A stretch of DNA of 64,000 nucleotides from Palaemon carinicauda (GCF_036898095.1 NC_090726.1:42099145-42163144); one strand, 5' to 3'. Shown: positions 30,961-42,790, counted from the stretch's first letter. A program made the numbers and translations. Notes: generated from the sequence alone by a model not told the origin.

Positions 30961-33456
30961 ATAAGAAAAACTCAAAGATTAAGAACAGATACCAATGCCA
31001 AAAGAATGAATCAGATTATGATATAAACAGTACAAATTACATAAACCTTACCAAAAGCTTGACTTCCTCAATGGTATGTTCAGTAATGAGTGAGACCAAT
31101 TATGAAAGTATTAACTAATAGACCAAATATTTTGACTATTTACTAACATGATTTTCAAATGATCTTCTATAAATAGTCCAATCTTTAAAAGTTTATTCTG
31201 TAAAGGGAAAAACTTTTTAATAAAAATTTCATCCAAATTTAGTTACAACTAAATAGAAAACACATCATAACCCTTTATCTGAAGTAATGTTTAGACAAAT
31301 TTTTCACCTCTACGTTATTTTAAAAAGAATATATATTCCAACTAACCAAATAACATGAACAAAGAAAACAGAAGCCACCAAAGCTAAGGATATCCACATT
31401 AAGATCCTAAATTATTTTACAGTAAGAGGCAAACTAAATACAAAGCAATGTGGAAATTTAGATTAGGTTATTACTGTAAAAAACAGTAATTAGAGACAAC
31501 AACAACTTGGTAAGAAACATAGCTCATTACTATAAAGAATCGGATGCGTTTTAGAATTTACATAAAGGTAAATCCTGCTGACTACACTAACAGAGCCATT
31601 CATAATTGTATCCTTTCAAAGTGAAACAAAATCAATCCATTATCTTATTGAGAAAACATGCATAGACAAAAAGCCTAGCACTATGAAGCAATAGTCAAAC
31701 ATAGACTTTAGATTATTATAACGAAAAATATGCACCGAGAAGTAATATTCCCTTATAGCCAAAAAAGACTTTGATCAGGATAACTACCGTACATATTACC
31801 GAGAAAAACTCTTTGCAGAATTGAAGAGAAGTATACTTTCACCAAGAGAAATTGCAAGGAGTGAACTTATAGTATTTTAGAAGAAAAAGAACCAAATACT
31901 GAATTCTGACTAGTAGCATTTGAAGATTCATAACTAAATAAGCACTATGCCAAATAGTTCAATTGTTTTATCACAAGAAAATTAAATGAGAAGAGAATCA
32001 AGGGGCATGGAGTATAGCAATAAGCAATTTCAGTTAAATATTGAAATTCAACATCAACAACAATAATAAGAATAGGGAAGTGGGGAATATGGGGAAAGGA
32101 AGAGTATCCCTGGATACAATCCAGTTTATAGCTGAAAGGCAGGTACTCGGGAGGGAAAGATTAAGGAAATAGGGAGAAAGAAAAGTACAGAAGAATAAAA
32201 GAGAGGAGCAGACCCTCTTGCGATATTAGGGAATTGGTGTATTGGTTTATTGTATTAGTATTGCATTAAATTGATAGTTAATGCATTACATGCATGGTTA
32301 ATTGATCCAATTAAATCCCCCATTTAATTCTTTAACATTAATTACTAGTATCCTATAGTGTGGATGCTTGTCAATAACATTTAATTTTCATTGAATTTTT
32401 AGGCATTTTTCTAAATTTCTTATAGGTAACTTGACCTCAGAATTGAAGATGCATAGCTATCAAGTGTGCATTCAGGCCTTTTAATATTTCATAAAAAGTA
32501 AAAATACTAATATCTGAGCGTTAAAACTATTGAAAAAATAGTCAAACTTAAAATATGTCACCATTTAAGTAATTCAAAGACTAGCAAACTTGTAAGTCAG
32601 ACTGGTGAAAAATATATCAGACCTAGAAAAGCTTACGACTGAAAATTATGAAAAGTCTTCTTTAACATTTTGAAAATAGTCAACAACTACTGCGCACATC
32701 ATAAAATAATTATTTCCATTAATAAAAGTTTTCATTAGTGCAAATATTTTGATGAGAATGAGATACAGAGATGAGGCTCTTGAGTAGATGGTAAAGTTGA
32801 TGGTTCCATAAGACAATTGAAATCTAAATTATTAATGTTTTGAATTTTTGGAGAAATATTTAAATGGAAAACCAAATTACATGTTTAAGAGAGTTAAATT
32901 TTAACATGACACCATTGGAGACCAAAACATGAAGAAGAACTTGGATTTTGAAGGCCTGTGTTAGCAATATAATTGTAGCACTAACAAAAATTTTACTTCA
33001 TGAACAAATCAACTACGAAAAAGATACTCAGAACCTCATTATGAGTGACATTTATACATGTTTTCAAAATTATTCTATTGAGAACGATAGAATCTGGAAA
33101 AATACACCCCGTGAATAACAAAGGCTGACTGTAGTAACATTCCTCATATTCAAAATCATGGAAAACAAAATTACTTCCACTTTAAGATAGTGATAAACTT
33201 TTACAAACATTTTCAAAACCGATAACATTCCCCATACTCTAAATCACGATAAAAAAGCTCATAGTTTAAGATATATCGTGTTCATCTTCATACGTAGAGC
33301 AGACATTCTTCTTGATGATAGAGTCCCCATTAAGCATCAGCATCAACCATGGGGTTATGAAACTACTCCTTTCAAGTAGCTGTGTTTAACCTGAAAAAAG
33401 TCAAAAGTTAATTTCCATGTAACTTTACATATATACAGCAACAAAAACAATTGCAG
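30961..33456. other. AT-rich sequence without recognisable gene
   Basis: About 2.5 kb of A-rich DNA with no open frame, RNA gene or repeat family that I can support. Confidence 0.4.
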
Positions 33457-33690
33457 CATTTCTAGTCCACTGGAGGACAAAGGCCTCAGACATGTCTTTA
33501 TTCAGGTCTGGGTTTGGCCAGTTTTCATCCCCATACTGGTCAGTGCGGATTGGTGATGAGGGGAGACTTAGTCTGATCGCTCACAGCAAACCAACCTCAT
33601 TAAGGATGTCCCTGACTAGTATATCTTTGCTGATCACGGAGATACACAAACCCTTTCACCACGTTACGGTATCCCCACTCAGAGGGGAAT
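33457..33690 (+). mobile_element. Dispersed repeat R, longest copy
   Basis: Begins near TCTAGTCCACTGGAGGACAA. GTCCACTG-x-x-GGAC-AAGGCCT is a motif seen at 3' ends of some arthropod retroposons. It ends near CCCCACTCAGAGGGGAA. The other copies are at 9362-9455 (+) and 54621-54800 (-). No coding capacity. LINE tail or SINE remains open. Confidence 0.6.
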
Positions 33691-34394
33691 CACACATAGC
33701 ATATTACAAATTAAAATAGTTTAAGAGATTTTATGAATGCCTTTTTATAGTAATTAAAAAGCAGCATGTTAAAAACTATATTACATTCAGAACAACTGAA
33801 GTTCTGAAATATAAAATTAGAATTTTTCATACAAACCTGTAAGTCATATACCCATATTTGAAGTCCAAAATGCCCCAAAATACAGAATAAATTTCTTATT
33901 ATTATCCTATACAAATGAAAAGTGAATTGTGTAGGAGGTACCAACTACTCTCGTCACTGCTCGCAATTCTGAATCCAAAATTGCTACAATAAACAGGATG
34001 GAAGGAGGGAAATTAGCAAATATAACAAGTCCTAGAAACGAGAGCTTTCAGCTCAGATGATTTCAAAGATAAGAACCTGTGGGCAGTAAACAGAATACAT
34101 TTTATCTGCTTTAAAAAATGTCCTGAGTGGAAATAGCTGTAAGAATTCTTCCTATATATGTATACTAACTCCCAGGTCAGAAAGATAAGTAGACTGAAAA
34201 CAACGGAGATAAAGGTACTAGCATGTTGATCATGTTGGACTTGAGAACTTTCAAACTTGTAAACAACCCACTCTTTGAATACATCTCATTCTCATGCAGG
34301 ATTGGGTTTGATTTATGGATTAAGTCTATATGGCTTGGCACTGGGGTCTGTGAGGTGATCCAGTATCCAGGTCCACCTAGGTTTAAACCCTAAA
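33691..34394. other. AT-rich sequence without recognisable gene
   Basis: No supported gene. A short GC-richer patch at 34330-34390 may be part of the repeat that follows. Confidence 0.35.
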
Positions 34395-34560
34395 AATTAG
34401 AAGAGGTTGGAGAGCAAGATGAAAGAAAGTAAGTAACAATGGACGTAGAGTAGGATATAAAAGAAAGTGCAGCTAGGGGCCAAAGAAACTCTGCAGACGT
34501 ATAACTAAAGACTGCATTGCATCGCATGAGGTGCACAGACAGCACAGCCCCCAATGAACG
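34395..34560. mobile_element. Dispersed repeat S, copy 1
   Basis: AGAGGTTGGAGAGCAAGATG, a purine-rich stretch, GTGCAGCTAGGGGCC and TGCATCGCATGAGGTGCACA followed by ACAGCAC. I recognise this order from memory as a common decapod dispersed repeat. A diverged second copy is at 35100-35260. Confidence 0.45.
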
Positions 34561-35099
34561 TTCTAATCAGAGGATCTACATTCCTGTATGACTGCTATAT
34601 CTGACCGACTGATCACAGCCTCAGCAATCATATATCTAGATCAATATTTAAGTGGAGAATGAAAGGTTGAGAAGCCTCATTTTTTTCTCTGGTAGCATTG
34701 AAATAATTTTGGAAAATATATCATGATCAACATTTAATATAATCTATGGGTTATCTTACGTAGACAAAAACACAAAGAAGAAAACGGGGAGTTTGCAATG
34801 ACAAACTCTCAAATGTGTAAGTATCAAATAACCATTCCTTTGAGGCACAGATTCTAGCAACTCCAGAAAACTACATCTCTTAAACACTAATGAAGGATGA
34901 TTTAAGAGTGGGTGAAAGAAGCAGACTCCTATACTGTACATTTACAGACACAGGTGAATCTTTCTTTTAAAACTAATGGCTCTAATGTAGACAAACACGT
35001 TTGTAAAATAATTCAAATAAAATGGTACAAGTGTAGACTGGAATAGCTGTAGAAGCTATTCATCACTGAGGTACAACGGGGAACACCACTCAGTTGCAC
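34561..35099. other. Sequence without recognisable gene
   Basis: No supported gene or repeat. Confidence 0.35.
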
Positions 35100-35260
35100 T
35101 GTGAAGCAAAAGTGAAAGGGTTGGATAGCAAGATGGAAGACAGGAAGTAGGAATGGAGGCAAGATAAGAGGGTAAAAAGTGGTGTAGTTACAGGAAGAAG
35201 GAATTTTGCAAGAATAATTCCGTTTTGTTGCATGATGTGCGCTAGTTTCACTACCTTGCT
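35100..35260. mobile_element. Dispersed repeat S, copy 2 (diverged)
   Basis: GGGTTGGATAGCAAGATGGA, a purine-rich stretch and GTTGCATGATGTGCGCTAG follow the order of copy 1. Weaker match. Confidence 0.35.
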
Positions 35261-36460
35261 ACAGAACCTCACCCTACAAAGAACTGCTTTGTGCACAAAG
35301 AAAAAACTGTCTACAATAAAACAAGAGTACCCTGGTAGCTTCAATCTCCCATCATCGCTTGGAGCTCATAAGGCAATACCTACAAAGAAGTTGCACAGAT
35401 GAACAACATTTAGCAAGCATAACTGCTGACAAAGCATAAACCTAGCTGACTCATCTTGAAGGAAAAACTATTGAATGTGAAGTCTAGCAGTGGAAGCACT
35501 TGAAATCTTTACAGCAATTTACAAAATTCATGGACAGGCCATACTTAGAATGTCAAAGCACTCCTCATGATATATCCTTTTTAGATGATTTACTCACACC
35601 TGTAAGATAACTCAGTAATAAAAGTCAACACAGTATTACATATATCATACACACTCCTAATAAAAAGTAAAGTTTATATTTTTTTGGCAAGGAAACCTTC
35701 TCGTAAATAAAGCTGGCCTAAATATCCAATCTTCCAAAATATCTTTTAGAGAGGTTAACAAATAAAAAGTCTCTAGAAATAGGTATATAATGCCCATAGA
35801 AAATCTAAGTTCAGCAATAGAGATTTCAAACTTAAAGCCTGACTCTAAATAATAGCAAATTTCAAAATTGTATAAACACAAAAGTCAACTTTTTTCAAAG
35901 TTTTAACTTATTATTGACTATTATATGCAGACAAAAAGTTTTCAAAAATAAACATAATCAAAATTAGATTTTAAGTTATCAAACCTATCCAAGTCAAAAC
36001 TACTAACACACAAAAGGCAAAGTCAAAAGGGAATTCCTATGTTTAAATAATTGGTGAACCAAGTCTAATAATGTGAAAAATTTTAGTAAGCTTAAAATGT
36101 TTACCATTGTTTTGGAAAAAGGTCTTAAAAATAGTTGCATGACTTTTATACTGTTTTTTTTTTTTTTATGGCTATATAGCCTTCAGATTCATAAGGCACT
36201 TTTTATCTAAAAGGTCCCCCCCATTTCACTGGTATTATAAACTACCATAATTCCCAACAGTTATTCAAGAATATTTCTAAAAGATACACATAAAATCCAA
36301 ATAGTTATTCAAGAATCTTTCTAAAAGATACTCATAAAAAAGTCCTGTAAAACAAATTTATGAAAATCTTTTACAGTACTTAGAAATAATATACAAAAAT
36401 AAGTCTAAATCTAATCTGATCATATGCTTATAAGTAGAAATTTTCTAATAGAAAAAATAT
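35261..36460. other. AT-rich sequence without recognisable gene
   Basis: Contains a T run near 36150-36168 and a direct repeat of about 45 bp (TTATTCAAGAAT-TTTCTAAAAGATAC at about 36262 and 36305). No gene is supported. Confidence 0.4.
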
Positions 36461-36650
36461 GTTATTTTGATAATAAAATAAATTTTTGAATATACTTACC
36501 CGGTGATTATAATAGCTGCAGCTCTGCTGCTCGACAGAAAACTCTACGGAAAAAATCCGCCAGCGATCGCTACACAGGTAGGGGTGTACTTCAACAGCGC
36601 CATCTGTCGTCCAGATACCCAGTACTCATTGTAAACAAAGAACTCAATTT
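36461..36650. repeat. Element C left inverted terminal repeat (3' end)
   Basis: GTTATTTTGATAATAAAATA, then ATACTTACCCGGTGATTATA. It is inverted relative to 42800-42970, including CGCCAGCGATCGCTACACAG. Confidence 0.95.
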
Positions 36651-36704
36651 TCTCCTCGGTCCACTGCGTCTCTATTGGGGAGGAAGGGAGGGTCCTTTAA
36701 TTTA

Positions 36705-36790
36705 TAATCACCGGGTAAGTATATTCAAAAATTTATTTTATTATCAAAATAACATTTTTCAATATTTAACTTAGCCGGTGATTATAATAG
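36705..36790. repeat. Element C internal complementary region
   Basis: The first half (to about 36752) is the exact complement of 36461-36512. The second half, from ATTTTTCAATATTTAACTTA, is complementary to the right end up to the last A run. Confidence 0.95.
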
Positions 36791-37207
36791 CTGATTCACA
36801 CCCAGGGGGGTGGGTAGAGACCAGCAATAAATGTTTACATCATTATGAGCTAAGGATTTTTTTTTTTTTTTTTTTCATTTTAGAAGTTATCAAAATAACA
36901 AAAACAAAATAAATAGGTACCTGGTAAGGAAGTCGACTTGAACAATTACTCTGCCTTTTTAAGTACGTCTTCCTTACGGAGCCTCGCGATCCTCTTAGGA
37001 TGCTGAGCGACCCCTAGGATCTGAAGTATGAAGGGTTGCAACCCATACCACAGGACCTCATCAAAACCTCTAATCTAGGCGCTTCTCAAGAAAAGAATTT
37101 GACCACCCGCCAAATCAACCAGGATGCGAAAGGCTTCTTAGCCTTCCGGACAACCCAAAAACAACAATAAAAAACATTTCAAGAGAAAGATTAAAAAGGT
37201 TATGGAA
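36791..37207 (-). other. Element C 3' noncoding region
   Basis: Carries the cross-subfamily block at 36921-37130 (CTGGTAAGGAAG, ACTCTGCCT, TTTGACCACCCGCCAAATCAA). Read on the minus strand, the block ends in CAG|GTACCT. A T run lies at about 36858-36876. Confidence 0.6.
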
Positions 37208-40165
37208 TTAGGGGATTGTAGTGGTTGAGCCCTCACCCACTACTGCACTCGCTGCTACGAATGGTCCCAGAGTGTAGCAGTCCTCGTAAAGAGACTGGAC
37301 ATCCTTAAGATAAAAAGACGCGAACACTGACTTGCTTCTCCAATAGGTTGCGTCCATTATACTTCGCAGAGATCTATTTTGTTTAAAGGCCACTGAAGTT
37401 GCGACAGCTCTAACTTCATGTGTCCTTACCTTCAGCAAAGCTTGGTCTTCCTCACTCAGATGTGAATGAGCTTCTCGTATTAGCAGTCTGATAAAATAGG
37501 ATAAAGCATTCTTTGACATAGGCAAAGATGGTTTCTTAACTGAACACCATAAAGCTTCTGACTGTCCTCGTAAAGGTTTAGTTCGTCTTAAATAGAACTT
37601 AAGAGCTCTCACAGGGCATAAGACTCTTTCTAGTTCATTTCCAACCATATTCGATAGGCTTGGAATATCGAACGATTTCGGCCAAGGACGAGAAGGTAGC
37701 TCGTTTTTGGCTAGAAAACCAAGTTGTAGAGAACATGTAGCCGTTTCAGATGAAAATCCGATGTTCCTGCTGAAGGCGTGAATCTCACTGACTCTTTTAG
37801 CTGTGGCTAAGCAAACCAGGAAAAGAGTCTTCAAGGTGAGATCTTTAAAGGAGGCTGATTGTAGCGGCTCGAACCTTTCTGACATGAGGAATCTTAGTAC
37901 CACGTCTAAATTCCAACCAGGTGTAGCCAAACGAAGCTCCTTCATGGTCTCAAAAGACTTAAGGAGGTCCTGTAGATCTTTATTGTTGGAAAGATCTAAG
38001 CCTCTGTGACGGAAGACTGATGCCAACATGCTTCTGTAACCCTTGATAGTGGGAGCTGAAAGAGATCGTTCTTTCCTCAGGTATAAAAGGAAGTCAGCTA
38101 TTTGAGTTACAGAGGTACTGGTCGAGGATACAGATACTGACTTGCACCAGTTTCGGAAGACTTCCCACTTCGATTGGTAGACTCTAAGGGTGGATGTCCT
38201 CCTTGCTCTAGCAATCGCCCTGGCTGCCTCCTTCGAAAAGCCTCTAGCTCTCGAGAGTCTTTCGATAGTCTGAAGGCAGTCAGACGAAGAGCGTGGAGGC
38301 CTTGGTGTACCTTCTTTACGTGTGGCTGACGTAGAAGGTCCACCCTTAGAGGAAGAGTTCTGGGAACGTCCACTAGCCATCGAAGTACCTCGGTGAACCA
38401 TTCTCTCGCGGGCCAGAGGGGAGCAACTAACGTCAACCTTGTCCCTTCGTGAGAGGCGAACTTCTGCAGTACCTTGTTGATAATCTTGAACGGGGGGAAT
38501 GCATATAGGTCTAGATGTGACCAATCTAGGAGAAAGGCATCTATATGAACTGCTGCTGGGTCCGGGATTGGTGAGCAATATATTGGGAGCCTCTTGGTCA
38601 TCGAGGTTGCGAAGAGATCTATGGTTGGCTGGCCCCATGTGGTCCAAAGTCTCTTGCACACATCCTTGTGTAGGGTCCATTCTGTTGGAATGATTTGTCC
38701 CTTCCGACTGAGGCAATCTGCCATGACATTCAAGTTGCCTTGGATGAACCTCGTAACTAGCGAAATGTTTTGACCTTTTGACCAGGTGAGGAGGTCCCTT
38801 GCGATCTCGTACAACGTCATAGAGTGGGTCCCTCCTTGCTTGGAGATGTACGCCAAAGCCGTGGTGTTGTCCGAGTTCACCTCCACCACTTTGCCTTGAA
38901 GGAGAGACTTGAAGCTTTTCAAGGCCAGATGAACTGCCAGTAGCTCCTTGCAGTTGATATGCATTGTCCTTTGACTCGAGTTCCAAGTTCCCGAGCATTC
39001 CCGACCGTCTAATGTCGCGCCCCAGCCTGTGTCCGATGCGTCCGAGAAGAGAACGTGGTTGGGAGTCTGAACAGCCAGGTGCAGACCCTCTCTGAGGCTG
39101 ATACTGTCCTTCCACCAAGTCAGGCAAGACTTCATCTTCTCGGAAATGGGGATCGAGACCGCTTCTAGCGTCTTGTCCTTTTTCCAGTAAACAGCAAGGT
39201 GATATTGAAGAGGACGGAGATGTAGTCTTCCTAACGATACGAACTGTTCCAGGGATGATAGTGTCCCTATCAGACTCATCCACTGCCTGACTGAACACCG
39301 TTCCTTCTTCAGCATGTTCTGGATGCATAACTGGGCTTGGCTTGTTCTGGGGGCCGACGGAAAAGCCCGAAAAGCTAGACTGTGAATCTCCATCCCTAAA
39401 TACACAATAGTTTGGGATGGGACCACTTGAGACTTTTCCAAATTGACAAGGAGACCCAATTCCTTGGTCAGATCTAGAGTCCACTTTAGATCCTTCAGAC
39501 AGCGACGACTGGAAGAAGCTCTTAGAAGCCAGTCGTCCAAATAGAGGGAGGCTCGGATGTCCGCTAAATGAAGGAATTTGGCTACATTCCTCATCAGCCT
39601 CATAAACACAAGAGGAGCTGTGCTTAGGCCAAAGCACAGGGCTTGAAATTGGTAGACAACCTTTTCGTAAACAAATCTCAGAAAAGGTTGGGAGTCTGGG
39701 TGGATGGGGACGTGGAAGTATGCGTCCCTTAGGTCTAACGAGACCATCCAGTCTTCCCTTCTGACCGCTGCTAGAACCGACTTTGTGGTCTCCATGGAGA
39801 ACGTCTGCTTTGTGACAAAGACATTCAGCGCACTGACGTCTAGCACCGGCCTCCACCCTCCTGTCTTCTTTGCCACTAAGAAGAGACGGTTGTAGAAGCC
39901 CGGGGTTTGATGGTCCAGGACTTTGACTACCGCTCCCTTTTCTAGTAAGAGAGACACTTCCTGTTTCAATGCTCGTCTCTTGTCTTCCTCTTTGTACCTG
40001 GGAGAGAGATCGATGGGAGACGTTGCTAGAGGGGGTTTTCGTACAAACGGGATCTTGTACCCCTCTCTGAGCAACTTCACAGATTGTGCATCTGCGCCTC
40101 TCTTCTCCCAGGTCTGCCAGAAGTTCTTGAGTCTGGCTCCCACTGCTGTCTGAAGAAGCTGGCAG
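37208..40165 (-). CDS. Element C tyrosine recombinase, with long open bridge frame upstream
   Basis: The recombinase domain occupies about 38290-37208: core-binding part (SDCLQTIERLSRARGFSKEA, QSKWEVFRNWCKSV), box I Arg in ATAKRVSEIHAF (about 37794), H-x-x-R in THEVRAVATSVAF (near 37409-37420) and Tyr in FASFYLKDV (near 37311). All catalytic positions needed for strand exchange are present. The frame is free of stops from 40165 to the domain, crossing RT/RNase H in the -1 frame, and is in register with Gag (TGA at 40166-40168). The bridge shares segments with that of B, such as GDGDSQS-FSGFSV, but is otherwise Ser/Arg/Pro-rich and unassigned. Confidence 0.9.
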   Translation of the reverse strand: MPASSDSSGSQTQELLADLGEERRRCTICEVAQRGVQDPVCTKTPSSNVSHRSLSQVQRGRQETSIETGSVSLTRKGSGSQSPGPSNPGLLQPSLLSGKEDRRVEAGARRQCAECLCHKADVLHGDHKVGSSSGQKGRLDGLVRPKGRILPRPHPPRLPTFSEICLRKGCLPISSPVLWPKHSSSCVYEADEECSQIPSFSGHPSLPLFGRLASKSFFQSSLSEGSKVDSRSDQGIGSPCQFGKVSSGPIPNYCVFRDGDSQSSFSGFSVGPQNKPSPVMHPEHAEEGTVFSQAVDESDRDTIIPGTVRIVRKTTSPSSSISPCCLLEKGQDARSGLDPHFREDEVLPDLVEGQYQPQRGSAPGCSDSQPRSLLGRIGHRLGRDIRRSGMLGNLELESKDNAYQLQGATGSSSGLEKLQVSPSRQSGGGELGQHHGFGVHLQARRDPLYDVVRDRKGPPHLVKRSKHFASYEVHPRQLECHGRLPQSEGTNHSNRMDPTQGCVQETLDHMGPANHRSLRNLDDQEAPNILLTNPGPSSSSYRCLSPRLVTSRPICIPPVQDYQQGTAEVRLSRRDKVDVSCSPLARERMVHRGTSMASGRSQNSSSKGGPSTSATRKEGTPRPPRSSSDCLQTIERLSRARGFSKEAARAIARARRTSTLRVYQSKWEVFRNWCKSVSVSSTSTSVTQIADFLLYLRKERSLSAPTIKGYRSMLASVFRHRGLDLSNNKDLQDLLKSFETMKELRLATPGWNLDVVLRFLMSERFEPLQSASFKDLTLKTLFLVCLATAKRVSEIHAFSRNIGFSSETATCSLQLGFLAKNELPSRPWPKSFDIPSLSNMVGNELERVLCPVRALKFYLRRTKPLRGQSEALWCSVKKPSLPMSKNALSYFIRLLIREAHSHLSEEDQALLKVRTHEVRAVATSVAFKQNRSLRSIMDATYWRSKSVFASFYLKDVQSLYEDCYTLGPFVAASAVVGEGSTTTIP

Positions 40166-40356
40166 TCAGACTCTGCCTTTAAAGGACTTGGTTCCTTTCT
40201 TCTTTCCACGTCTCCCTTCGGCACGAGCACCTCCTCTGCTGGAGGGTCTGCCACGAAAGGGCGGAATAAATCGGGACGCTGGAGTGTCCATCCTTGGTCT
40301 AGCTGACAAGGTAGGCAAAGGGGTGGCTTTGCGAGCAGAGGACGCAACCAGATCAT
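38107..40356 (-). CDS. Element C reverse transcriptase-RNase H
   Basis: 749 codons. RT motifs are NRLFLVAKKTGGWRPVLDVS, SLDLRDAYFHVPIHP, CFGLSTAPLVF and YLDDW (residues 272-276; 39532-39543 for YLDD). RNase H has D439 (FSDAS), E471 (NCKELLAV), D496 (NSDNTTA) and D547 (MADCLSR). The first 60 or so codons overlap the Gag tail in another frame, so the true N-terminus probably lies near KAESDCQLLQTAVGARLKNF and would be reached by +1 frameshifting. An ATG opens the frame but may not be used. The C-terminus overlaps the recombinase start by about 180 bp. Confidence 0.95.
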   Translation of the reverse strand: MIWLRPLLAKPPLCLPCQLDQGWTLQRPDLFRPFVADPPAEEVLVPKGDVERRKEPSPLKAESDCQLLQTAVGARLKNFWQTWEKRGADAQSVKLLREGYKIPFVRKPPLATSPIDLSPRYKEEDKRRALKQEVSLLLEKGAVVKVLDHQTPGFYNRLFLVAKKTGGWRPVLDVSALNVFVTKQTFSMETTKSVLAAVRREDWMVSLDLRDAYFHVPIHPDSQPFLRFVYEKVVYQFQALCFGLSTAPLVFMRLMRNVAKFLHLADIRASLYLDDWLLRASSSRRCLKDLKWTLDLTKELGLLVNLEKSQVVPSQTIVYLGMEIHSLAFRAFPSAPRTSQAQLCIQNMLKKERCSVRQWMSLIGTLSSLEQFVSLGRLHLRPLQYHLAVYWKKDKTLEAVSIPISEKMKSCLTWWKDSISLREGLHLAVQTPNHVLFSDASDTGWGATLDGRECSGTWNSSQRTMHINCKELLAVHLALKSFKSLLQGKVVEVNSDNTTALAYISKQGGTHSMTLYEIARDLLTWSKGQNISLVTRFIQGNLNVMADCLSRKGQIIPTEWTLHKDVCKRLWTTWGQPTIDLFATSMTKRLPIYCSPIPDPAAVHIDAFLLDWSHLDLYAFPPFKIINKVLQKFASHEGTRLTLVAPLWPAREWFTEVLRWLVDVPRTLPLRVDLLRQPHVKKVHQGLHALRLTAFRLSKDSRELEAFRRRQPGRLLEQGGHPPLESTNRSGKSSETGASQYLYPRPVPL

Positions 40357-42605
40357 GAGTATCCTTCTGTATCAAAGAAGCAGCAATCTCCTTAATCAGG
40401 TCCTCTGGAAAGAGGCACTTAGAAAGAGGAGCAAACAGAAGTTCGGATCTTTGGCAAGGTGTAACTCCAGCTGACAGGAAAGAGCAAAGGTTCTCACGCT
40501 TCTTGAGGACTCCGGACACGAACGATGCTGCAAGCTCATTAGACCCGTCACGTACGGCCTTGTCCATGCAGGACATGATGAGCAAGGAAGTCTCCTTCTC
40601 TGTCGGAGAGATCTTCCTGCTAAGAGCTCCCAGACACCAGTCTAAAAAGTTGAAGACCTCGAAGGCTCTAAATATCCCTTTCAAAAGGTGGTCTAGGTCC
40701 GAAGATGACCAACATATTTTTGAGCGTCTCATGGCTAGCCGGCGGGGAGAGTCTACAAGACTTGAGAAGTCGTACTGGGCAGAGGCAGGAACTCCCAAGC
40801 CGAGAACTTCTCCCGTGGCATACCAGACGCTCGATCTAGAAGAGAGTCTAGCAGGGGGAAACGTAAAGGCTGTCTTCCCTAGACTCTTTTTGGATTGCAT
40901 CCATTCTCCTATCACTCGTAAAGCTCTCTTGGACGAGCGTGCGAGGACGAGTCTAGTAAAGGCAGGCGAGGATGACGGCATACCTAAAACAAACTCTGAC
41001 GGAGGAGAGCGCGGAGCCACAGACACAAACTGGTCCGGAAACATCTCTTTGAACAGAGCTAAAACCTTCCTAAAGTCCAAAGAGGGTTGCGTGGACTTAG
41101 GCTCGTCAAGATCCGAATGTGGTTCATCAACGTGTGCAGCACCATCATCATCCGATAATCCATCATCCGAGTATTGAGGAGGAAGCGGCAATGGAGTAGG
41201 TAACGGCTGGTTAGCTGAGTCCGGTCGCACGGGTGCATGCGTGACTGAACCGGACGCAACGTCATGGAACTGTTGCCCAGTCTGTGAGCTGGCAACAACC
41301 ATAGCAGCGCGGGGACGCACAGCGTCTACTCCAGACTGTCTAGCCTGATGTGGGTGAGCAGTGGCAACCACACTGGGTTGCGGAGGTTGACGCACCGCGT
41401 CAAAACAAAACAACTCTGACGGTTGTTGTACCTCGCGAACGTCAACGGAAGGCTCCGTGCGTCGCTGAACGTCAACATGCGGCTGGCAGGGCACACTGGA
41501 ACGCATGGGTGGCGGAACTCTCTCAACTGGAGTGCGCAAGAAGGTCGCCTCAGCGTCCACAGGACGCACAACCGAGTGTGTGGTTGGTTGTAGGCAAGAG
41601 GCTGTACTAGCTGGTGCAGCAGCAACCTTCTCCGCACGCAAGTCCTGCATCAGACGTTAACTGGGACTGCATGCTCTGCAGCAAAGACCACTTAGGGTCT
41701 GCAGGAGCAGGTGCGGCGACAGACGGTGTAACTGTCTGAGGCGGTACCGCTTTGCCTCTCTTAGGAGGTGAGCAGTCATTGGAAGACTGCAGCGAGTCCG
41801 AACTGACCCAGTGGCTACAGCTGGGCCGTTGGACTTGCGCGGAAGGGACCGACTTGCGTTTTAATGGTCGTGAGACCTTGGTCCATTGTTTCTTTCGAGA
41901 AACACCTTCCGAAGACGAGGAATAAATGGGCTCTCTCGTCTTTGTGCGGCAGGGGCGATCTTGGGAAGATGCGCCCGGTACCACGGAGGGAACGTCTGTT
42001 CGCTGATTAAAGCCTCTCGAACCCATTGGTCGTACGACATTGCTTCTCCCCTGGACTTGGGAGCTTGCAAGAGGTCCCGGACTAGGAGGACGACAGGCAC
42101 GAACAGACGAACCCTCAAGCGCAACACTATCCACAACACTATCACTCACTTTAACACTTCCCACTGCACTTTTACACTTCAGCTCCTTGACGTCCGCCAT
42201 GAGCTGGTTACGGTCACTAGCCAGGGACTCAACTCTCTCACCCAGAGCTTGGATGGCACGCATCATATCAGCCATCGAAGGTTCCTGAGTGCCAGAAGGG
42301 GGATTAGGAGCAACCACTACAGGGGAAGGAATAGGTTGTGGGGCATGAGGAGAGGAAATTTCAACAGAACGAGAGGAACTTCTCCTTACTCTATCTCTCT
42401 CTAGCCTACGTGTATATTTTAGGAATTCGATAAAATCGAATTCCGAAAGCCCAACGCATTCCTCACATCGATCTTCCAATTGACAGGTTTTATCCCGACA
42501 ATTGGAACAAACAGTGTGAGGGTCGATAGAGGCCTTCGGAAGACGCCTTGAACAGTCCCTAGCATTACACTTCCTAAATTTTGGGACTTGAGAAGGGTCA
42601 GCCAT
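40166..42605 (-). pseudogene. Element C Gag, one 2-bp deletion
   Basis: Starts at the ATG at 42603-42605 in AAAATGGC. The head Cys/His cluster has the same spacing as in B (residues 13-50). The first frame runs to QSMQSQLTS and then breaks; the second frame resumes at LMQDLRAEKV. Compared with A, which reads TGCATCAATGACGTT on the + strand, C reads TGCATCAGACGTT, so loss of two bases at about 41652 causes the shift. The remaining core (APRSPPSEFVLGMPSSSPAF, FNFLDWCLGALSRKIS, MDKAVRDGSNELAASFVSG) and basic tail are open to the TGA at 40166-40168, again followed by CTG. Confidence 0.85.
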
Positions 42606-42790
42606 TTTGAATTGGTCAAAGGAGAATTCAAAAACTATCCAAAGTCATCAACAAATAATCCGTAATCAAAAAAAGAATGCAAGGATTTATTGAAGAGAAA
42701 GCCTGCACAGCGAAAGCTCAAAACTAGAATAGTGTACTTCACCAAATAGTTGTGAAAACAAATCCAGTTAGCAACAGCGAATTAGTAGAT
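42606..42790 (-). other. Element C 5' leader
   Basis: Uninterrupted version of the leader that B splits in A: GCGAAAGCTCAAAACTAGAA, GTACTTCACCAAATAGTTG, then TGAAAACAAATCC. Confidence 0.6.
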
